The notes under the pieces were generated by a model. That model did not search any database and had not been told where the DNA came from. It saw only the letters and a program-made list of their open reading frames with translations. The position numbers and the translations under genes were made by a program. DNA of 64,000 nucleotides. Origin: Heterocephalus glaber. Taxonomy: Eukaryota > Chordata > Mammalia > Rodentia > Bathyergidae. The stretch covers positions 13,807,196 through 13,871,195 of the forward strand of contig NW_004624776.1 of the NCBI RefSeq assembly GCF_000247695.1. The letters run 5' to 3'. Below, piece by piece: positions 34,100 to 45,735 of the stretch. Each line of letters starts with the position of its first letter. The first letter of the stretch is position 1.

Positions 34100-34600
34100 A
34101 AAACCCCACTATATGGCTGAAACTGCAGATAGTACAGACAGTCCTCGTTAATGACTGAGTTCTGGTCCTGCAATTAGGTTATTAAGTGAATTGGTTGCTT
34201 AATAAGTTGTATATAGGATGTACATTACAATATTCAGAACAAATAGATGGTCAAAGGAAACTCCAACTTGATGATTTTTGCCTTTATTTACATAACTCCA
34301 TAACAGGTAGGTCGTTAAGTAAGGAATATCTGTACTGAACTCTTGTTTATACTATGTTTTTTTCCTGTACATCCATACCTCTAATAAAGTTTAATTTATG
34401 AATTAGGCACAGTAAGAGATTAAGAACAATAGCTAATAATACCATAGAACAATTATAACAAGGTACTGTAATGAACAGTTTAAAACTTATGAATCACTTC
34501 TAGAATTTCCCATTTAATGTTTTATAACTACAGATGACTGTGGGTAACAGAAACCATGGAAGACGAAACTGAATGAGGGAGGCTGCTGTTCCTAGATGGG
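34100..34600 (+). mobile_element. Tigger-type DNA transposon remnant split by a MITE
   Basis: Left part up to 34134 (GGCTGAAACTGCAGATAGTA) continues after the nested element at 34333 (TACTGAACTCTTGTTTATAC, TAATAAAGTTTAATTTATGA, GGCACAGTAAGAGATTAAGA) to the end region (AACAGAAACCATGGAAGACG). This matches the 3' part of a TcMar-Tigger element. Confidence 0.75.
34135..34332. mobile_element. 198-bp TA-flanked MITE nested in the Tigger remnant
   Basis: The left end CAGACAGTCCTCGTTAATGA and the inverted right end (CAGATATTCCTTACTTAACG read on the other strand) form imperfect terminal inverted repeats. TA dinucleotides flank both ends (34133-34134 and 34333-34334). Removing it restores the host Tigger sequence with a single TA. 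It has no coding capacity. Confidence 0.8.
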
Positions 34601-34829
34601 TGGTCACAGTTCTCCCCTGCAGCCTGTGGAGGGTGGGCTGTTCTTTCGTCCCTCTGTGCCCTAAGCTCCTGTGGAGAGACCAGGCTCAGAGAGAGAATCT
34701 TTCACAGTAGACTGCAAGGAATAGGAGCAGGCCACTGAGCAGCAGACCCTAGATATGGGAGCTCAGTTAAAGAATTAGGGCTGAAAGAATAAGAAAAGTG
34801 TCCATTGAAATCGATAAAAGGAAAAAGCT

Positions 34830-34863
34830 CTCTCTCCCTCGCTCCCTCCCTCCCTCCCTCCTG
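34830..34863. repeat. CCCT microsatellite
   Basis: TCTC and CCCT tandem repeats (CTCCCTCCCTCCCTCC) in a SPATA13 intron. Confidence 0.85.
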
Positions 34864-35615
34864 ATAGAAAAATCAGAAAACAATTTTCTGTGGAAAAAAT
34901 TAGGAAAGTCAGATTTGTAGATTTTTTTTTTAAAAGAATTAAAAGACATCATAAGTACAAGAGAAAAGACATCATGATAGGAATCAGAGAAAAAATAAGA
35001 GAATTTAATATTCCTGCCAGCTTGAACCACCAGGGGTTCAGAGGCAGCTGGCAGCGAGACATCGGAATTCTACCCATTGAGATTGTGTTAAGAAGTAGGT
35101 TCCGTGAAAGACACAGGCAGCTTAGTGCATTCCAGGACGGAAAGCGATGGCCAGAGCTTCGTACACCACTCAATGGTGATTTTTCTCTGCAAGGCATTTT
35201 TCACTGTGAGCATTTTGTAGATTTTAGCTATATCAAACAATAATAGTTTTAAAGGAAATGACAAAAGGCTCATTTCCTTGTCTTACATAAAACAGAACAA
35301 AAATTTCAAAAACTAACATTCTCCTCATTTCTGGGGTCATACCAAAAATCTTTTGCTTTCTTTCTTCATTACTGGAGGCCTCCCCAGGTTTTTTGCTCCC
35401 ATTATCCTGGGTCATTCCCCATGTATCATTTTTGTCCTCCTTTCTGCTCTGCTTCTGAATGAATAAGCTGTCTAAAGACAGATGGCAGGGTCTTCTTGGT
35501 GGGGCCATGCCAGGGGCCCCCAGGAGTTGCCCTGGAGCCAAGTTCAGCTGTATGTGGTAGACAGATGCTAGCATCCACTTTCAAGGCTTCCATCCTGCCA
35601 TGCAGGAGGATTTTC

Positions 35616-35700
35616 TTTTTTTTTTTGGTCCTAGGGATCGAACTCAGGTCCTTGCGCTTGCAAGGCAGGCACCGGAACCACTGAGCTAAATCCTCGGCCC
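35616..35700 (-). repeat. Young tRNA-derived SINE with perfect target-site duplication
   Basis: T-run, AGGGATCGAACTCAGGTCCT and GAACCACTGAGCTAAATCCT. Flanked by an exact 15-base duplication TGCAGGAGGATTTTC at 35601-35615 and 35701-35715. Confidence 0.93.
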
Positions 35701-35944
35701 TGCAGGAGGATTTTCATTCAGTCTATCTGAGACCCCATGCCTCTGTCCTGCACATTACTATAGGAAAGTAAAACTTTAGCCCATTTTAAGCTGGATAATT
35801 AGTTTTCACATTCCTAAATTATTAATGCTGAGCAAAACACTTTCAGACACTAGGCAGTGTTCTAACCTGTGTGTAAATAAGAACTGCAGTTTCAGTTTAT
35901 TTCAAAATTTTCAGAATTTGTGGGGTCAGAGGCTGCTGAGGAAA

Positions 35945-36108
35945 ACTTTTTTTTTTTTTTTTTTGGAGACAGGGTCTTGCTTATATACTTCAGGCTAGCC
36001 TTGAACTCACTATGCAGTCCTGGCTGGCCTTGCCCTCATGGTGATCCTCCTGCCTCAGCCTCCGAGTGCTAGGATTATAAGCATGGGCCACCATACCTAT
36101 CTTGGTGA
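35945..36108 (-). repeat. B1 SINE with internal duplication
   Basis: T18-like run, GGAGACAGGGTCTTGCTTAT to GCCACCATACCTATCTTGG; antisense. Confidence 0.85.
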
Positions 36109-36680
36109 GAACTTTTTACTTTGATTTTACTATGGTGTCAGGAAAGCCCCAGAAATGAAGGGTGCTGGAAAGGCAGATGCCCTCTTAGAAAGGACATAGC
36201 TCACCACTTCTGACTATGCAGCTCATGTCCTCTTGTGTCCTTTCTTGAGCCAGTGAATGATGAGGCTTGGTATAAATACTCTTGAAATGAATAGTGATTT
36301 TGAAGTACTTTTTATAGCAAAACTGGTTATGGCAAAATCAAAGCAATAATGACCGTCCTTTCTGTATGAACAAAAATAACCCCTAGTCACCATGACTAAA
36401 ACTTAGTTTCTTATGCCATCTACTTTCATTCATTGTGATTTCTGGGAAAGGCATGAAGATATTCTTATTCCAAAGCATTCTGAATTGCATTGCCAGCTCC
36501 TTAACCTCTGCAAACTGTAGTTTATTCACAGGGAAACAAGGGAAAGGAAACAATGGCTGTTGTTCAGAAACTACTTTGTCTAGGCCAGCAGTATACAAAC
36601 CCAGGTTTGAGCACGCTATCTTGCCAGTCTTCAGTTGCAAGTTGTGTGTTACATGATCAAAATTAACCTCCATTTTGCAG

Positions 36681-36810
36681 TGATTACAACAATATCAAGG
36701 CAGCCTATGAGGCCATGAAGAATGTAGCCTGTCTTATCAATGAGCGCAAACGCAAGCTGGAAAGCATCAACAAGATTGCTCAGTGGCAGGTGTCCATCAT
36801 CGGCTGGGAG
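36681..36810 (+). CDS. SPATA13: SPATA13 coding exon: DH C-terminal helix
   Basis: One base completing the Ser codon plus 43 codons, between CATTTTGCAG and GTGAGT. It encodes DYNNIKAAYEAMKNVACL and then the basic NERKRKLE segment, the long final DH helix that continues into the PH domain. Ends in phase 0 at IIGWE. Residues about 325-367. Confidence 0.97.
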
Positions 36811-37104
36811 GTGAGTGAAGTTACACCACACACACAAACGCGTGTGCACGCGATCCAGTGCTGCTCACCACGGCCTGCACTTTAACTGTCTGATGACACT
36901 TTACCATCCTGTTAATGGTCTGTGTTCTGAAGCATCTTGGTAAATGAAGCGGTCCACTACTGGCCACCCCATCCAGAATGCGCCCCATCATTAGTTCACT
37001 GTTTAGGCTCTGTCTCTGCCAACGTGAAGCTTCAGCTCTGTGGGAACAGGGGCTGCTCTGCATGCAGCCACAGGACACACACATGTGTACACTGATGGAT
37101 GCTT

Positions 37105-37335
37105 CCTCCTGGTTGTGTTTACAATGTGTCTGGCACTAGTCTATGCCAAGCAACGTGCCCGAAACAATCTGAAGTAGGTGGGCCCCGTTACTGTATTCAT
37201 TTACCAGACCGAGAAAATAAAGCACAGAAAGGTTTAGTAGTTTTCTCAGGGCCACACATCTAGACGGTGGCAGGGCTGAGTTTAAACCAGTGTAGGCAGG
37301 CCAGTTTCATTGGCACACTGCTATACTGCACCACT
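37105..37335 (+). repeat. MIR ancient SINE
   Basis: TGGCACTAGTCTATGCCAAG, TTTACCAGACCGAGAAAATA, CTCAGGGCCACACATCTAGA and GGGCTGAGTTTAAACCAG are in MIR order; nearly full length. Confidence 0.75.
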
Positions 37336-37382
37336 GTACCAAGAACAAGCAGATGCCTTTTTGTTTGTTTTGTTTTTGTTCT

Positions 37383-37523
37383 TTGAGACAAGGTTTCTCT
37401 ATGTAGTTCAGGCTGGCCTTGAACTCACCATGTAGCACAGGCTGGCCTCAAAATCACAGTGATCCTCCTGCCTCAGCCTCCTGAGTGCTGGGATTATTGG
37501 TGTGCACCACCACACCCAGCTTC
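37383..37523 (-). repeat. B1 SINE with internal duplication
   Basis: TTGAGACAAGGTTTCTCTAT to CACCACCACACCCAGCTTC; antisense, well preserved. Confidence 0.9.
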
Positions 37524-37548
37524 ACATTGTTTTTAGACCAAGCGAACT

Positions 37549-37717
37549 TTTTTTTTTCCACTACTGGGGATTGAACCCAAGGCCTTCAAACTGAGCTATA
37601 TCCAGACATTTTTTAATTTTTTTAATTCGTGAGACAGGGCCTTACTAAGTTGCCTGGGCTTGTGCTTCTTCTGGTGTATCTCCCAGATTACAGGCATCCA
37701 CCACTGTGCCTGGCTGG
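37549..37717 (-). repeat. B1-dID SINE (antisense)
   Basis: ID part (TACTGGGGATTGAACCCAAG, ACTGAGCTATATCCAGAC), T-rich linker, B1 part (GAGACAGGGCCTTACTAAGT to CACCACTGTGCCTGGCTGG). Confidence 0.85.
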
Positions 37718-38640
37718 AACAAGGAAACTTTGTCCTGTGTCCATTGTAGGACAGAACTGACTTTCCCAGAGGATTGGGAGTTTGTAGTGAAAAGTCAGAA
37801 TTTTAACGGAAGTAGATGAGGGCAGTGAAAGGTGGAGAAACATGCTTATATTTCAAGGACCTTGCAGGCTTCTAGACCTGGAGTGGACCTCAGAGCTCAC
37901 TGGGCCTCACTCCCTTATTCTGTAAGTAAGGAATCCAGGCACAGAATGGCTGCAGGCAAGTAAATAGAAGAACTGCTTCTAGTCAAGCCTTTTTACCTCC
38001 AAAGAATATTGTTTATGATTGAGATTAAAGCAGAATAAAATCTTATCAAACAAAGGCCGTAAGGTAGCATTGGATTAAATCCAGTGTAAATTCTGTAAGT
38101 TTGTTTTTCTTTCCCATCTTGGACTTTGACATTCTGATTTTACCATCAGAAGTGTACTAGCTTCTTGCTGGCAGTTTGCTACCTGGCCTTTGGTTCCAAC
38201 ATGATAAACTAGTTGTTATTCCAGGGAGCTGCTGTGTACCTGGCTCACAGGCCTGTCTGTAGTGCTGTGTGCCCGTGGCGGTAAAACCCTCCCAGTGCAT
38301 CCTTACCCTTGGATACCCGGTCTTGGTCAGCTACCAGTTCAGATCTTAGCTGAGCTTCATTCATTTAGCATCCTTTTCACCATAGGTATAGGTAACAATG
38401 ATGTCTCAGGTAAAAGAGAAGTACTGTAACATTTTCCCACTGAGTAGGAAAAAAAGAGAAGTTTTGTGAGTAAGGAGACCAGAAAACTTGGTTCAGAATG
38501 GCCTTTAAGGCCTGGTCCACCCATGCCATGGGTGGTGTCAGGTAACCTGAAAATCCCAGAAAGATTGTTGGGGTCCCTTCTGTGTCCCTGACACCTGCAG
38601 GAATCAGAAATGGGAGACCGACATGTTTTAATCTTTCCAG
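37718..38640 (+). other. SPATA13: SPATA13 intron before the PH exon
   Basis: Mostly unique. A MIR-like fragment may lie at about 37880-37985 (GAGCTCACTGGGCCTCACTC, GTAAGGAATCCAGGCACAGA); nothing else recognised. Confidence 0.45.
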
Positions 38641-39013
38641 GGCCTCAACATTCTAGACCGGAGCTCAGAGCTGATCCATTCCGGGGAGCTGACCCGGCTC
38701 ACCAAGCAAGGCAAGAGCCAGCAGAGGACGTTCTTCCTGTTTGACCACCAGCTGGTATCCTGCAAGAAGGATCTGCTGCGCCGGGACATGCTGTACTACA
38801 AAGGCCGCATGGACATGGACCAGGTGGAGACTGTGGACGTGGAGGATGGGAGGGACAAGGACTGGAACCTCCACGTGAGAAATGCCTTCAAACTCGTCAG
38901 CAGGACCACAGACGAGGTGCACCTGTTCTGTGCCAGGAAACAGGAAGACAAGGCCAGGTGGCTGCAGGCCTGCGCAGATGAGAGGCGGCAGGTGCAGGAG
39001 GACCGGGAGATGG
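38641..39013 (+). CDS. SPATA13: SPATA13 coding exon: PH domain
   Basis: The largest coding exon in the window, 124 codons plus one base, acceptor ATCTTTCCAG and donor GTGAGC. It holds the pleckstrin homology domain, from [15 protein letters not shown], through the [14 protein letters not shown] strands, to the C-terminal helix [13 protein letters not shown] with its invariant Trp. In Dbl-family GEFs the PH domain assists exchange and membrane/phosphoinositide contact. Residues about 368-492. GC content is higher than in neighbouring exons. The antisense open frame of 118 codons over the same interval is a shadow. Confidence 0.97.
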
Positions 39014-41666
39014 GTGAGCACCCTGGGACCTTGGGACCCCGGCTCAGCACCTCTGCTTTTTCACCTTCTCCCTCCGTGGACCTCTCCCTCAGAGGTGAAG
39101 CCCACCACTAGGCAGAAGAGATCTGCAGCTCCTAAGGACTCCTGATCTTACTCAGAAGTCGGGTTGAGACAGGTGTACTTCCTGCGGGCAGCATTTGTTC
39201 CGTGTTGACTTATGCCAGTTAGCCTGCTGCACATTCATAGAGTTTGTCTCTATAAACGCCAAGGGCATGGTTACTATTAGGCACACCCATCACACAGGTG
39301 GAAAATGAGCCTCAAGGACTGGCCCACTCTTAACGTGACCCAGTGGCACTGAGACTAGCTCAGTGTGAGACCGGAGACCCGGCCCCAGGCCATCAGGAAC
39401 CGCAGATGGTTCTGGGGCCTCCCTCCAGCAGCGCTTTGCAGAGCCCTGCCAGTTCACCTTGCTGCCCCCGTCAGTTCAGACCCAGTTGGGCCTGCGTGTT
39501 CCCCACCTTCATCCAGAGAACTTGGAGCCCTGCCGCAGACACACAAACTGAGGCGGTGCTCCTTCCCTCTCAGGGTCAGCTTGAGCAGCCCCAATCTGAA
39601 AATCCAAGTCCCAAATGCAGCCCAGACATGCTGGTACATACACACCCGTCATCTCAGCCCTGAGGAGCCTGAGGCAGGAGGCCAAGCTAGACCAGTGAGG
39701 CCCTGTCTTAACAAACAAGGGGAAAAAAACCCCAAAGTCAGAAACTTTCTGAGCACAAAAGTGATGCCCAAAATGGAAAATTCCACATCTGAGCTCATGT
39801 GACAGATAGGGCCCAGTCATAATACAGGCATGCTAAATATATGGTATGGAACTATGTAGGTGAATTTGGCGTTCAGGCCTATACAATCCCCAAGGCACTG
39901 CATTATGTTCCTGCCAACATCCCAGTTGTGCATGAACGATGGCAGCATCTGTAAGCCTGAGTTCCACAGCTCACAGCAGGGGTGTGAGCACAGATCTCAA
40001 GGTGGAAGTCAGGGTGCCGCAGGGACCTGGGGCCTCAAGGACAAGAGGGAGGGAAAATATTGGTCTTGCCAGGCAGGCGTGGTGGTGTGCTCCTGTCATC
40101 CCCGTGCTCAGGACCCTGAAATGGGGGATGGCCGTGAGTTTGAGGCCAGCCTGGGCTACATAGTGAGTTCAAGCCCAATCTGGACTATACCGAAAGGCCC
40201 TGTCTCCAAAACAAAATGAAAAATATATTGGTCTCTGTAGCCTGAGCCAGCCTAGACCTCAGTGGTCACATGGTCCAGCATGGAGGAGCAACCTCCACCC
40301 CACCCCCAGACACTGAGGAGGCCAGGAGGAGTTTTAGCAGCCATCTCCGTGTGGCCTGTAACCGGCCAGCCGCTGGAGGTAGCCAGTGGGCTTTGCTGTC
40401 ACCCAGCAGAGGTAGGCGTTTATATAGCAGGCCAGCCGGCCATCAGAGGCAGGCGTGTCCCCAGAGGGCCGCTGCACAGGCGGACTCTACGGGAGCACTG
40501 TGGCAACCCCGACCTCCCCACTCCTGGGGTGCTGGGTGCCCTCTAACCAAGAGGACACCTGACTCTCAACAGCCAGTGTCAGGCTCTGTTGGAATAAGGC
40601 TCACCACCCTGTCCTGTGCGTGGTTTTTTAAGTAGGTGCAGAGGACAGCTCTTAAAATGCAACATGGCAGCCAGAAAATCCCAGTTGTCTGTGTCACATC
40701 ACATTGTTCCTGGAATCACTTATAAGTGGAATGACTGGGTTTTGATTTCCTGGAATCATGACGACTCTGATGGGGCGTTTTGAGCTTTCCCCTTCAGCAG
40801 GGAGAAAGAAATAGTGTGGTGCACCCTCTGATGTGCACTGTTTCCTGCCGCTGGGTGCAGAGGGCTGTGAACAGCCAGGGAGTGTGAACCTGGGAGGCAG
40901 GGTGAGGGAGCCCCAGGCCTGGACCCTTGCATGGAAGCTGTGCCAGCGTAGGCGGCCCGGGCAGTGTCTGGGCAGACCCTGGAGAGGCACCCTGACCCCA
41001 TCCCATTTGCCTGTGACCCAGGCAGGACGCTCAGGACCACTTGGGGGCAGACGTGGGCTGTGGGAAAGGAGTCAAGGCCAAAGGAGCAGCGGCCAGCTGA
41101 GGTGGAGGCTGGGCCCCAGGGCCTAACAGAGGTGGCTGCATCCTGGATGCTGGAGACAGCCAGGTGCCATCACTGGCCATCACCAGGTGCCTGGGCTTCC
41201 CAGGGCTGCTCATTCTCACCCAGTTCACACAGTAGTAGATGCAGACGCTCAGCACCCTGTCCTTGATGGAACACACCGCACAGGGTCTGTTCCCCAGGCC
41301 TGAAGCAGCACCTTCCTATGGGCACACTCAGCCTGCACGCTGGGGAGCAGGCCTGGGCACCTCCCCTGTGGCCTCGCCCCAGGGCCTGGTACTGCAGGGC
41401 AGTAATTAGGGGTCCGAGAGTGCTTGCCCAGGCGTGGCTGCTCCCCAGGAAGTCTACGCATCCTTACTAAAGCACCCAGCTTCATTCCGTGCATGTGTGG
41501 GTTTGGACAGTAGCTATGGGCCCCTCCGACAGTCCTGCCCCTGCCCTTTCCCAGTCTTTCTGCCCTCCCAGGCCCTCTACCATGGTCATGGTGAGGATCT
41601 CAGCGCAGCGTGGGCTTCAGTCTTGTCATTGGCTCTGAACAGAGACTGCTTCTTTTCTCAATCCAG
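39014..41666 (+). other. SPATA13: SPATA13 intron after the PH exon
   Basis: GC-rich intron. A possible MIR fragment lies at about 39225-39350 and a B1 at 40068-40216. Several overlapping open frames on both strands (for example 39365-39802 and 40262-41266) show no protein resemblance and are attributed to base composition. Confidence 0.5.
40068..40216 (+). repeat. B1 SINE
   Basis: CAGGCAGGCGTGGTGGTGTG to AAGGCCCTGTCTCCAAAACA with internal duplication. Confidence 0.85.
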
Positions 41667-41741
41667 GAATGGAAATCCCAGAAAACCAAAAGAAGCTTGC
41701 CATGTTAAACGCTCAGAAGGCAGGGCAGGGGAAGTCGAAAG
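41667..41741 (+). CDS. SPATA13: SPATA13 coding exon: post-PH tail
   Basis: A 75-base exon between ATCCAG and GTAAGC, phase 1 in and phase 1 out. Encodes MEIPENQKKLAMLNAQKAGQ and then a short basic end, GKSK; this is the linker after the PH domain (residues about 493-516). It is followed by an intron of only 150 bases that is largely a compound microsatellite. Confidence 0.95.
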
Positions 41742-41759
41742 GTAAGCTTTGGGGAAGGT

Positions 41760-41761
41760 CA

Positions 41762-41819
<58 letters not shown>

Positions 41820-41820
41820 G
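41760..41820. repeat. SPATA13: Compound microsatellite (GTCT)n(CT)n(CA)n in a 150-base intron
   Basis: Runs of GTCT, then TC, then CA fill about 60 bases of the intron at 41742-41891, starting about 20 bases after the donor and ending about 70 bases before the acceptor. Confidence 0.95.
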
Positions 41821-41891
41821 AACTTGAGAGTCTTGTTACTTTGTTCCCTTTGTGGTTATGAAGCGTTCCATCTTTTCTCCTCCTGAGCCAG

Positions 41892-42067
41892 GCTACAACA
41901 GCTGCCCAGCGGCCCCTCTGCCCCAGGGCCTGCACCCCCTGCACCAGCGCCATGTCACCGTGCCCACCAGCATCCCCCAGCAACAAGTCTTTGCCCTGGC
42001 AGAGCCCAAGCGGAAGCCCTCGCTCTTCTGGCACACTTTTCATAAACTCGCCCCTTTCCGAAAGTGA
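41892..42067 (+). CDS. SPATA13: SPATA13 terminal coding exon and stop
   Basis: Acceptor CCTGAGCCAG; the first two bases complete a Gly codon, then 57 codons to the TGA at 42065-42067. The peptide is Pro/Gln/His-rich, then ends [17 protein letters not shown], the characteristic basic-hydrophobic SPATA13 C-terminus. In Asef2 this tail has been reported to contribute to intramolecular control with the SH3 domain (family knowledge). The downstream sequence is 3' UTR in the same exon. Confidence 0.97.
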
Positions 42068-43638
42068 GCCCGAGGGTATGTCCCTGGCCAGTGGGAACAG
42101 TGCACCATTCTAGTTGCTTCAGGGTGCAATCCCGGGACTGCCTTGGGCCCAGTGCTACAAACTTATTTTGGGGAATCAATGAAGAAGAGAAGACCCACTC
42201 TTCTGAGACCCAGCTGCATCCCCAGAAGGAGGAAGAGGTCAGGACGCACCGCTTAGCCTGTACCAGAACCCTGAGATGCACCCAAGGGGCCAGTACTGGG
42301 CAGCCCACGTCGTGCAGTAGGGGGAGCCTTGCTGGTGACAAACACACTCCTACTACAGTTCCAGAGCACCCAGAGCCTTTCAGTAACCAATGAATAACTA
42401 CCAGACGTTCTCTTTTGTGTGCGATTTTGGAGGGAATTGTCTTGACGCTGCCTCCCCTAACACACATCTGGTCACACCTAGAAGGTGAGCTTATACTCGG
42501 TTCTGTAGCATTAGGGACCTACAGCTGCTGTGGAAATGGCCATGGTGTCATCTGAGTGCACACAGTGGCCGAATGACGGCATGGGCTTCACCTTATAAGG
42601 TTCCTCTTCACAGGCTGGAGAAAGTCATCTGGCAGCGTGACCTGCAGTGCAGAGGACCTCACACTTCCTCCAGAGAGTACTGCCTCTGAGGCAGAGCAGG
42701 CTGCCATTGTCCTTGTCAACCCTGCTGCATACCTGGTGTGGTTCCTCAGGCGGAAGTCACCATCCCGTTCACCCATCATAACCTAAGAAATTGCCACTCA
42801 CACAACTGTGATGTGTAAAAAGCTCACTTCCTGTCATTTATGACACTTGTTGGAAAGCATTCTTAGAGCATCTTGTGCGCCTCCTGCAATGGTTTCTCAC
42901 ATCCCCGCTGACGGAGTTACATAGATGTGGACTTTTCTCAAAGAAATCAGAGGCACAGAGCAAGTCTGCTTTCCTGGGGATTTGAAGCCACCTTTGTCAC
43001 GTAAACCCTCAACAGTAGCACATGGCCATGCCTGCATGCACACAGTAGATTTCTAAAGTGTCATTCTCTGTGAGACCTTGACAAAACTCCCAGACTCAGA
43101 GCAGTGTTGTATAACGAAGGCCACACAGGCTGATACCTGCAAATAATAATCTCCTTTTTTTTGTCCGTATTGTAAAGTTTGATGAAAATATCTTTTAACT
43201 GTGTCTGGAAAAGACAGACTCTGCATTGTATTCTACTCATTGCACTGGCTGGGGAACACTGTGTTACACATTTGTGGACTATTTGAGAAGTTCATTTTTT
43301 TGTATGCTCTTCTTAACAGTGGTGTTTTATTTTGTTTTGAAATCATAGGCCCATGATTGAGAATAAACAAGTGTAACAATGTCAGAGACAAAAGTGTTGA
43401 CTCCAGGGATGTGCATCCTGGGGTCTCTTCATCCCCTTTCCCCAATTTCAGAGCTGTTGCTGAAGGAGGTGAGATCACACATTAAGAAAACATAATCCTG
43501 GACCCTCCATAGGGCGTTATGTGGCCATCCAAGACCCTGCGAGCTGCTGAGCCGGTGCAGGGCCTGTGGCGAGCAGCTCCTGGGTTGCCTCTCTGGACTT
43601 TCCCACTGCAGGTCCTAAGACAGAAGTGGTGCTGTGGG

Positions 43639-43640
<2 letters not shown>

Positions 43641-43684
<44 letters not shown>

Positions 43685-43685
43685 T
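43641..43685. repeat. SPATA13: GT microsatellite in the SPATA13 3' UTR
   Basis: About 18 uninterrupted GT units followed by GGTGTGTGT. In the sense transcript this is a GU-rich tract. Confidence 0.95.
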
Positions 43686-45706
43686 ATTTCAGTTGCATTT
43701 ATATAACTGACATTTTTACTAACAAAATGTAATGATATATTTTGGAAACTACTTAACATGCTTTTCAGTGCTAACTAGACTTGTTTAGATGTACAGTAAT
43801 TTTGAACAGTTTCGTTTTTAATGTAATATAAGAAATTTTCTTTAAAGAAGTAAAGAGAATCATGTGTTTATGTTACGTTTTCAGTGCAGATTCAACTCCA
43901 GTAAAGAGTCCCTCATAGAGCTTCCATTTGGTATTATTTACCAATGGACAATGAAGAAATGCTTTAAGCTTTTTGGCAAGTCCTTATCTATTTTTTCAGC
44001 TGAGCCCTTACTTTTGGTTCCCACCTACCTCCGTGGACTTCCTAACAGAGAATTGAACACACAGACAAGTTTTTATTAAGCTCAGTTCAAGACCCAGGTT
44101 GCTTCAGTCAGATTTATACAGTGTGAGAATCAGTTGATCAAATAATCTGTCTTGGGTAGATCCTATTTGGGTTTTCAGGTAATTCTGAAAACTGCTGATA
44201 CATTTTTTAAAAGAATAGAGCATCCTTTGACTTCTTGAAAATCTGTATGTCTGGCTTGGGTTTATTACCGGGTACCAGAGTTCTGCAAAGGTGGAAGACC
44301 TCAAGTATTCTCATTTTCAGTTTGCCAAAGTTCCTTCTTAATTTAAGTCACATCTTCCACTCGAAAAGAAGCAACAAAGTGCCTTCTACCTGGATTGTGT
44401 GTGAATTTCATTGGAAATTGCCACCCTGTCCTGTTGTGGGCCAAACAAAAAGATGATGTAACATTTTGATGACTTTCATTTGTTCTTTAATGTTATAGAT
44501 TTTGCCAAATCTGTTGAGACAGTTGGAATAGCCTTGGGTCAAAAGCAGCCATCGAAATTTTGATCATAACCTAAAATGTAGTAGGCTGTAAGCAACCATA
44601 ATAGTTGAAAAATGTTAGTGAAGTAACATTCATTGTCCCTGCCCAGTAGAAAGAGGGTGGCAAGCAGTTTGCCAGAGTTTTCATGGGACACTGTTAACAT
44701 AATTTGTTTTCATTAGGTCTGAGGTTTGTTCCTGCTGGTAGATCTAATTCTGTAGTTGAAAACAGGCCACCACCATCTAAAGCCATTTGTAAATATTGTG
44801 TCTTTTTATACCCAATCAAGTTGAAGGTTGTATGCCACGTTGCACTTTGCTGTTGTCTTTACATAAAGCAAACGTACACTTAATTCAGAATTCAATTCAT
44901 AATAGAAATCTTCTGTAAAAGGGTATCAGGTGATCCAGCAACTTGCCAGGTAGAAATCTCTGCATGCTTGAATTACTGACATTCCTCAGTACAAGTCAGC
45001 TATGTTTTCTCAACAGAATAAAGCATTCTGACTGTGAGAGAGGAGACAAGTGTCCCTCGGGGCAGTGTCAGCAAGTACACATAAATGTCTTTTTGGTGGT
45101 TTGCACACTGGACATGACTTCTGGGTTAAGCAGCTAGCAAACAGTTTTCCATATACTACACTTTTAATAGCTCTCTTTTAAAATCTTTTTGGCCAATGCT
45201 GTTTGTTTTCAGGATGTAATGGACCTGGAGTTCAAAAGACTTTGGGAAAAAATAAATGGAAACTTTCTTCTAGCTGGCCTTGGAGGAAAAAAAACTCCAG
45301 AAGCTTATGTATTTTATGTAAACTTACTTAGCTCCAACATACTTTTCATTGCTGCTTTTAGTCAGGCATTGACATTTGTATTTAGAAAATACTTTGAATA
45401 ATTCTGTAATTTAATAATCATTCTCCCTTTTTTGGGGGGCCACATATTAGCACCCAATGTGGTTTCTTAGTCTACCTTGGCTTTTAATAACGTTTTAACT
45501 TGTCCACATGAAGATAACGTCATCTGTGTAAATCAGGTGACACTTCTGAACTTGGCTTTATCAGCTGAAGTATGGTCCAAAAGATTGCTATAACTTCATA
45601 TGTATTTTTGTTGAATGCTTTTTTGTAAAAAAAAAAAATTATTTACAATGTTATTTGAATGATTTCTTGTAAATGCTGTGAATCTGTATTTGTTTTGTAT
45701 CTGTAT

Positions 45707-45712
45707 ATTAAA
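45707..45712 (+). terminator. SPATA13: Candidate distal SPATA13 polyadenylation signal (ATTAAA)
   Basis: ATTAAA followed within 30 bases by a T-rich stretch, at the end of the SINE-free block that begins at the stop codon. It is the most distal candidate; an AATAAA at 43362-43367 is a proximal alternative. Confidence 0.4.
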
Positions 45713-45735
45713 ATTAATTTGCCAGTTTCTTTTTT

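Larger units (their letters stand above)
42068..45735 (+). other. SPATA13: SPATA13 3' UTR (inferred extent)
   Basis: From the stop codon to about 45.73 kb there is no recognisable SINE, L1 or transposon, in sharp contrast to either side. Candidate polyadenylation signals are AATAAA at 43362-43367, 45017-45022 and 45251-45256 and ATTAAA at 45707-45712; repeats resume soon after the last. A GT dinucleotide tract lies at 43641-43685. The AT-rich distal half is typical of long mammalian 3' UTRs. The extent is inferred; proximal polyadenylation near 43.39 kb would give a 1.3-kb UTR. Confidence 0.6.
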
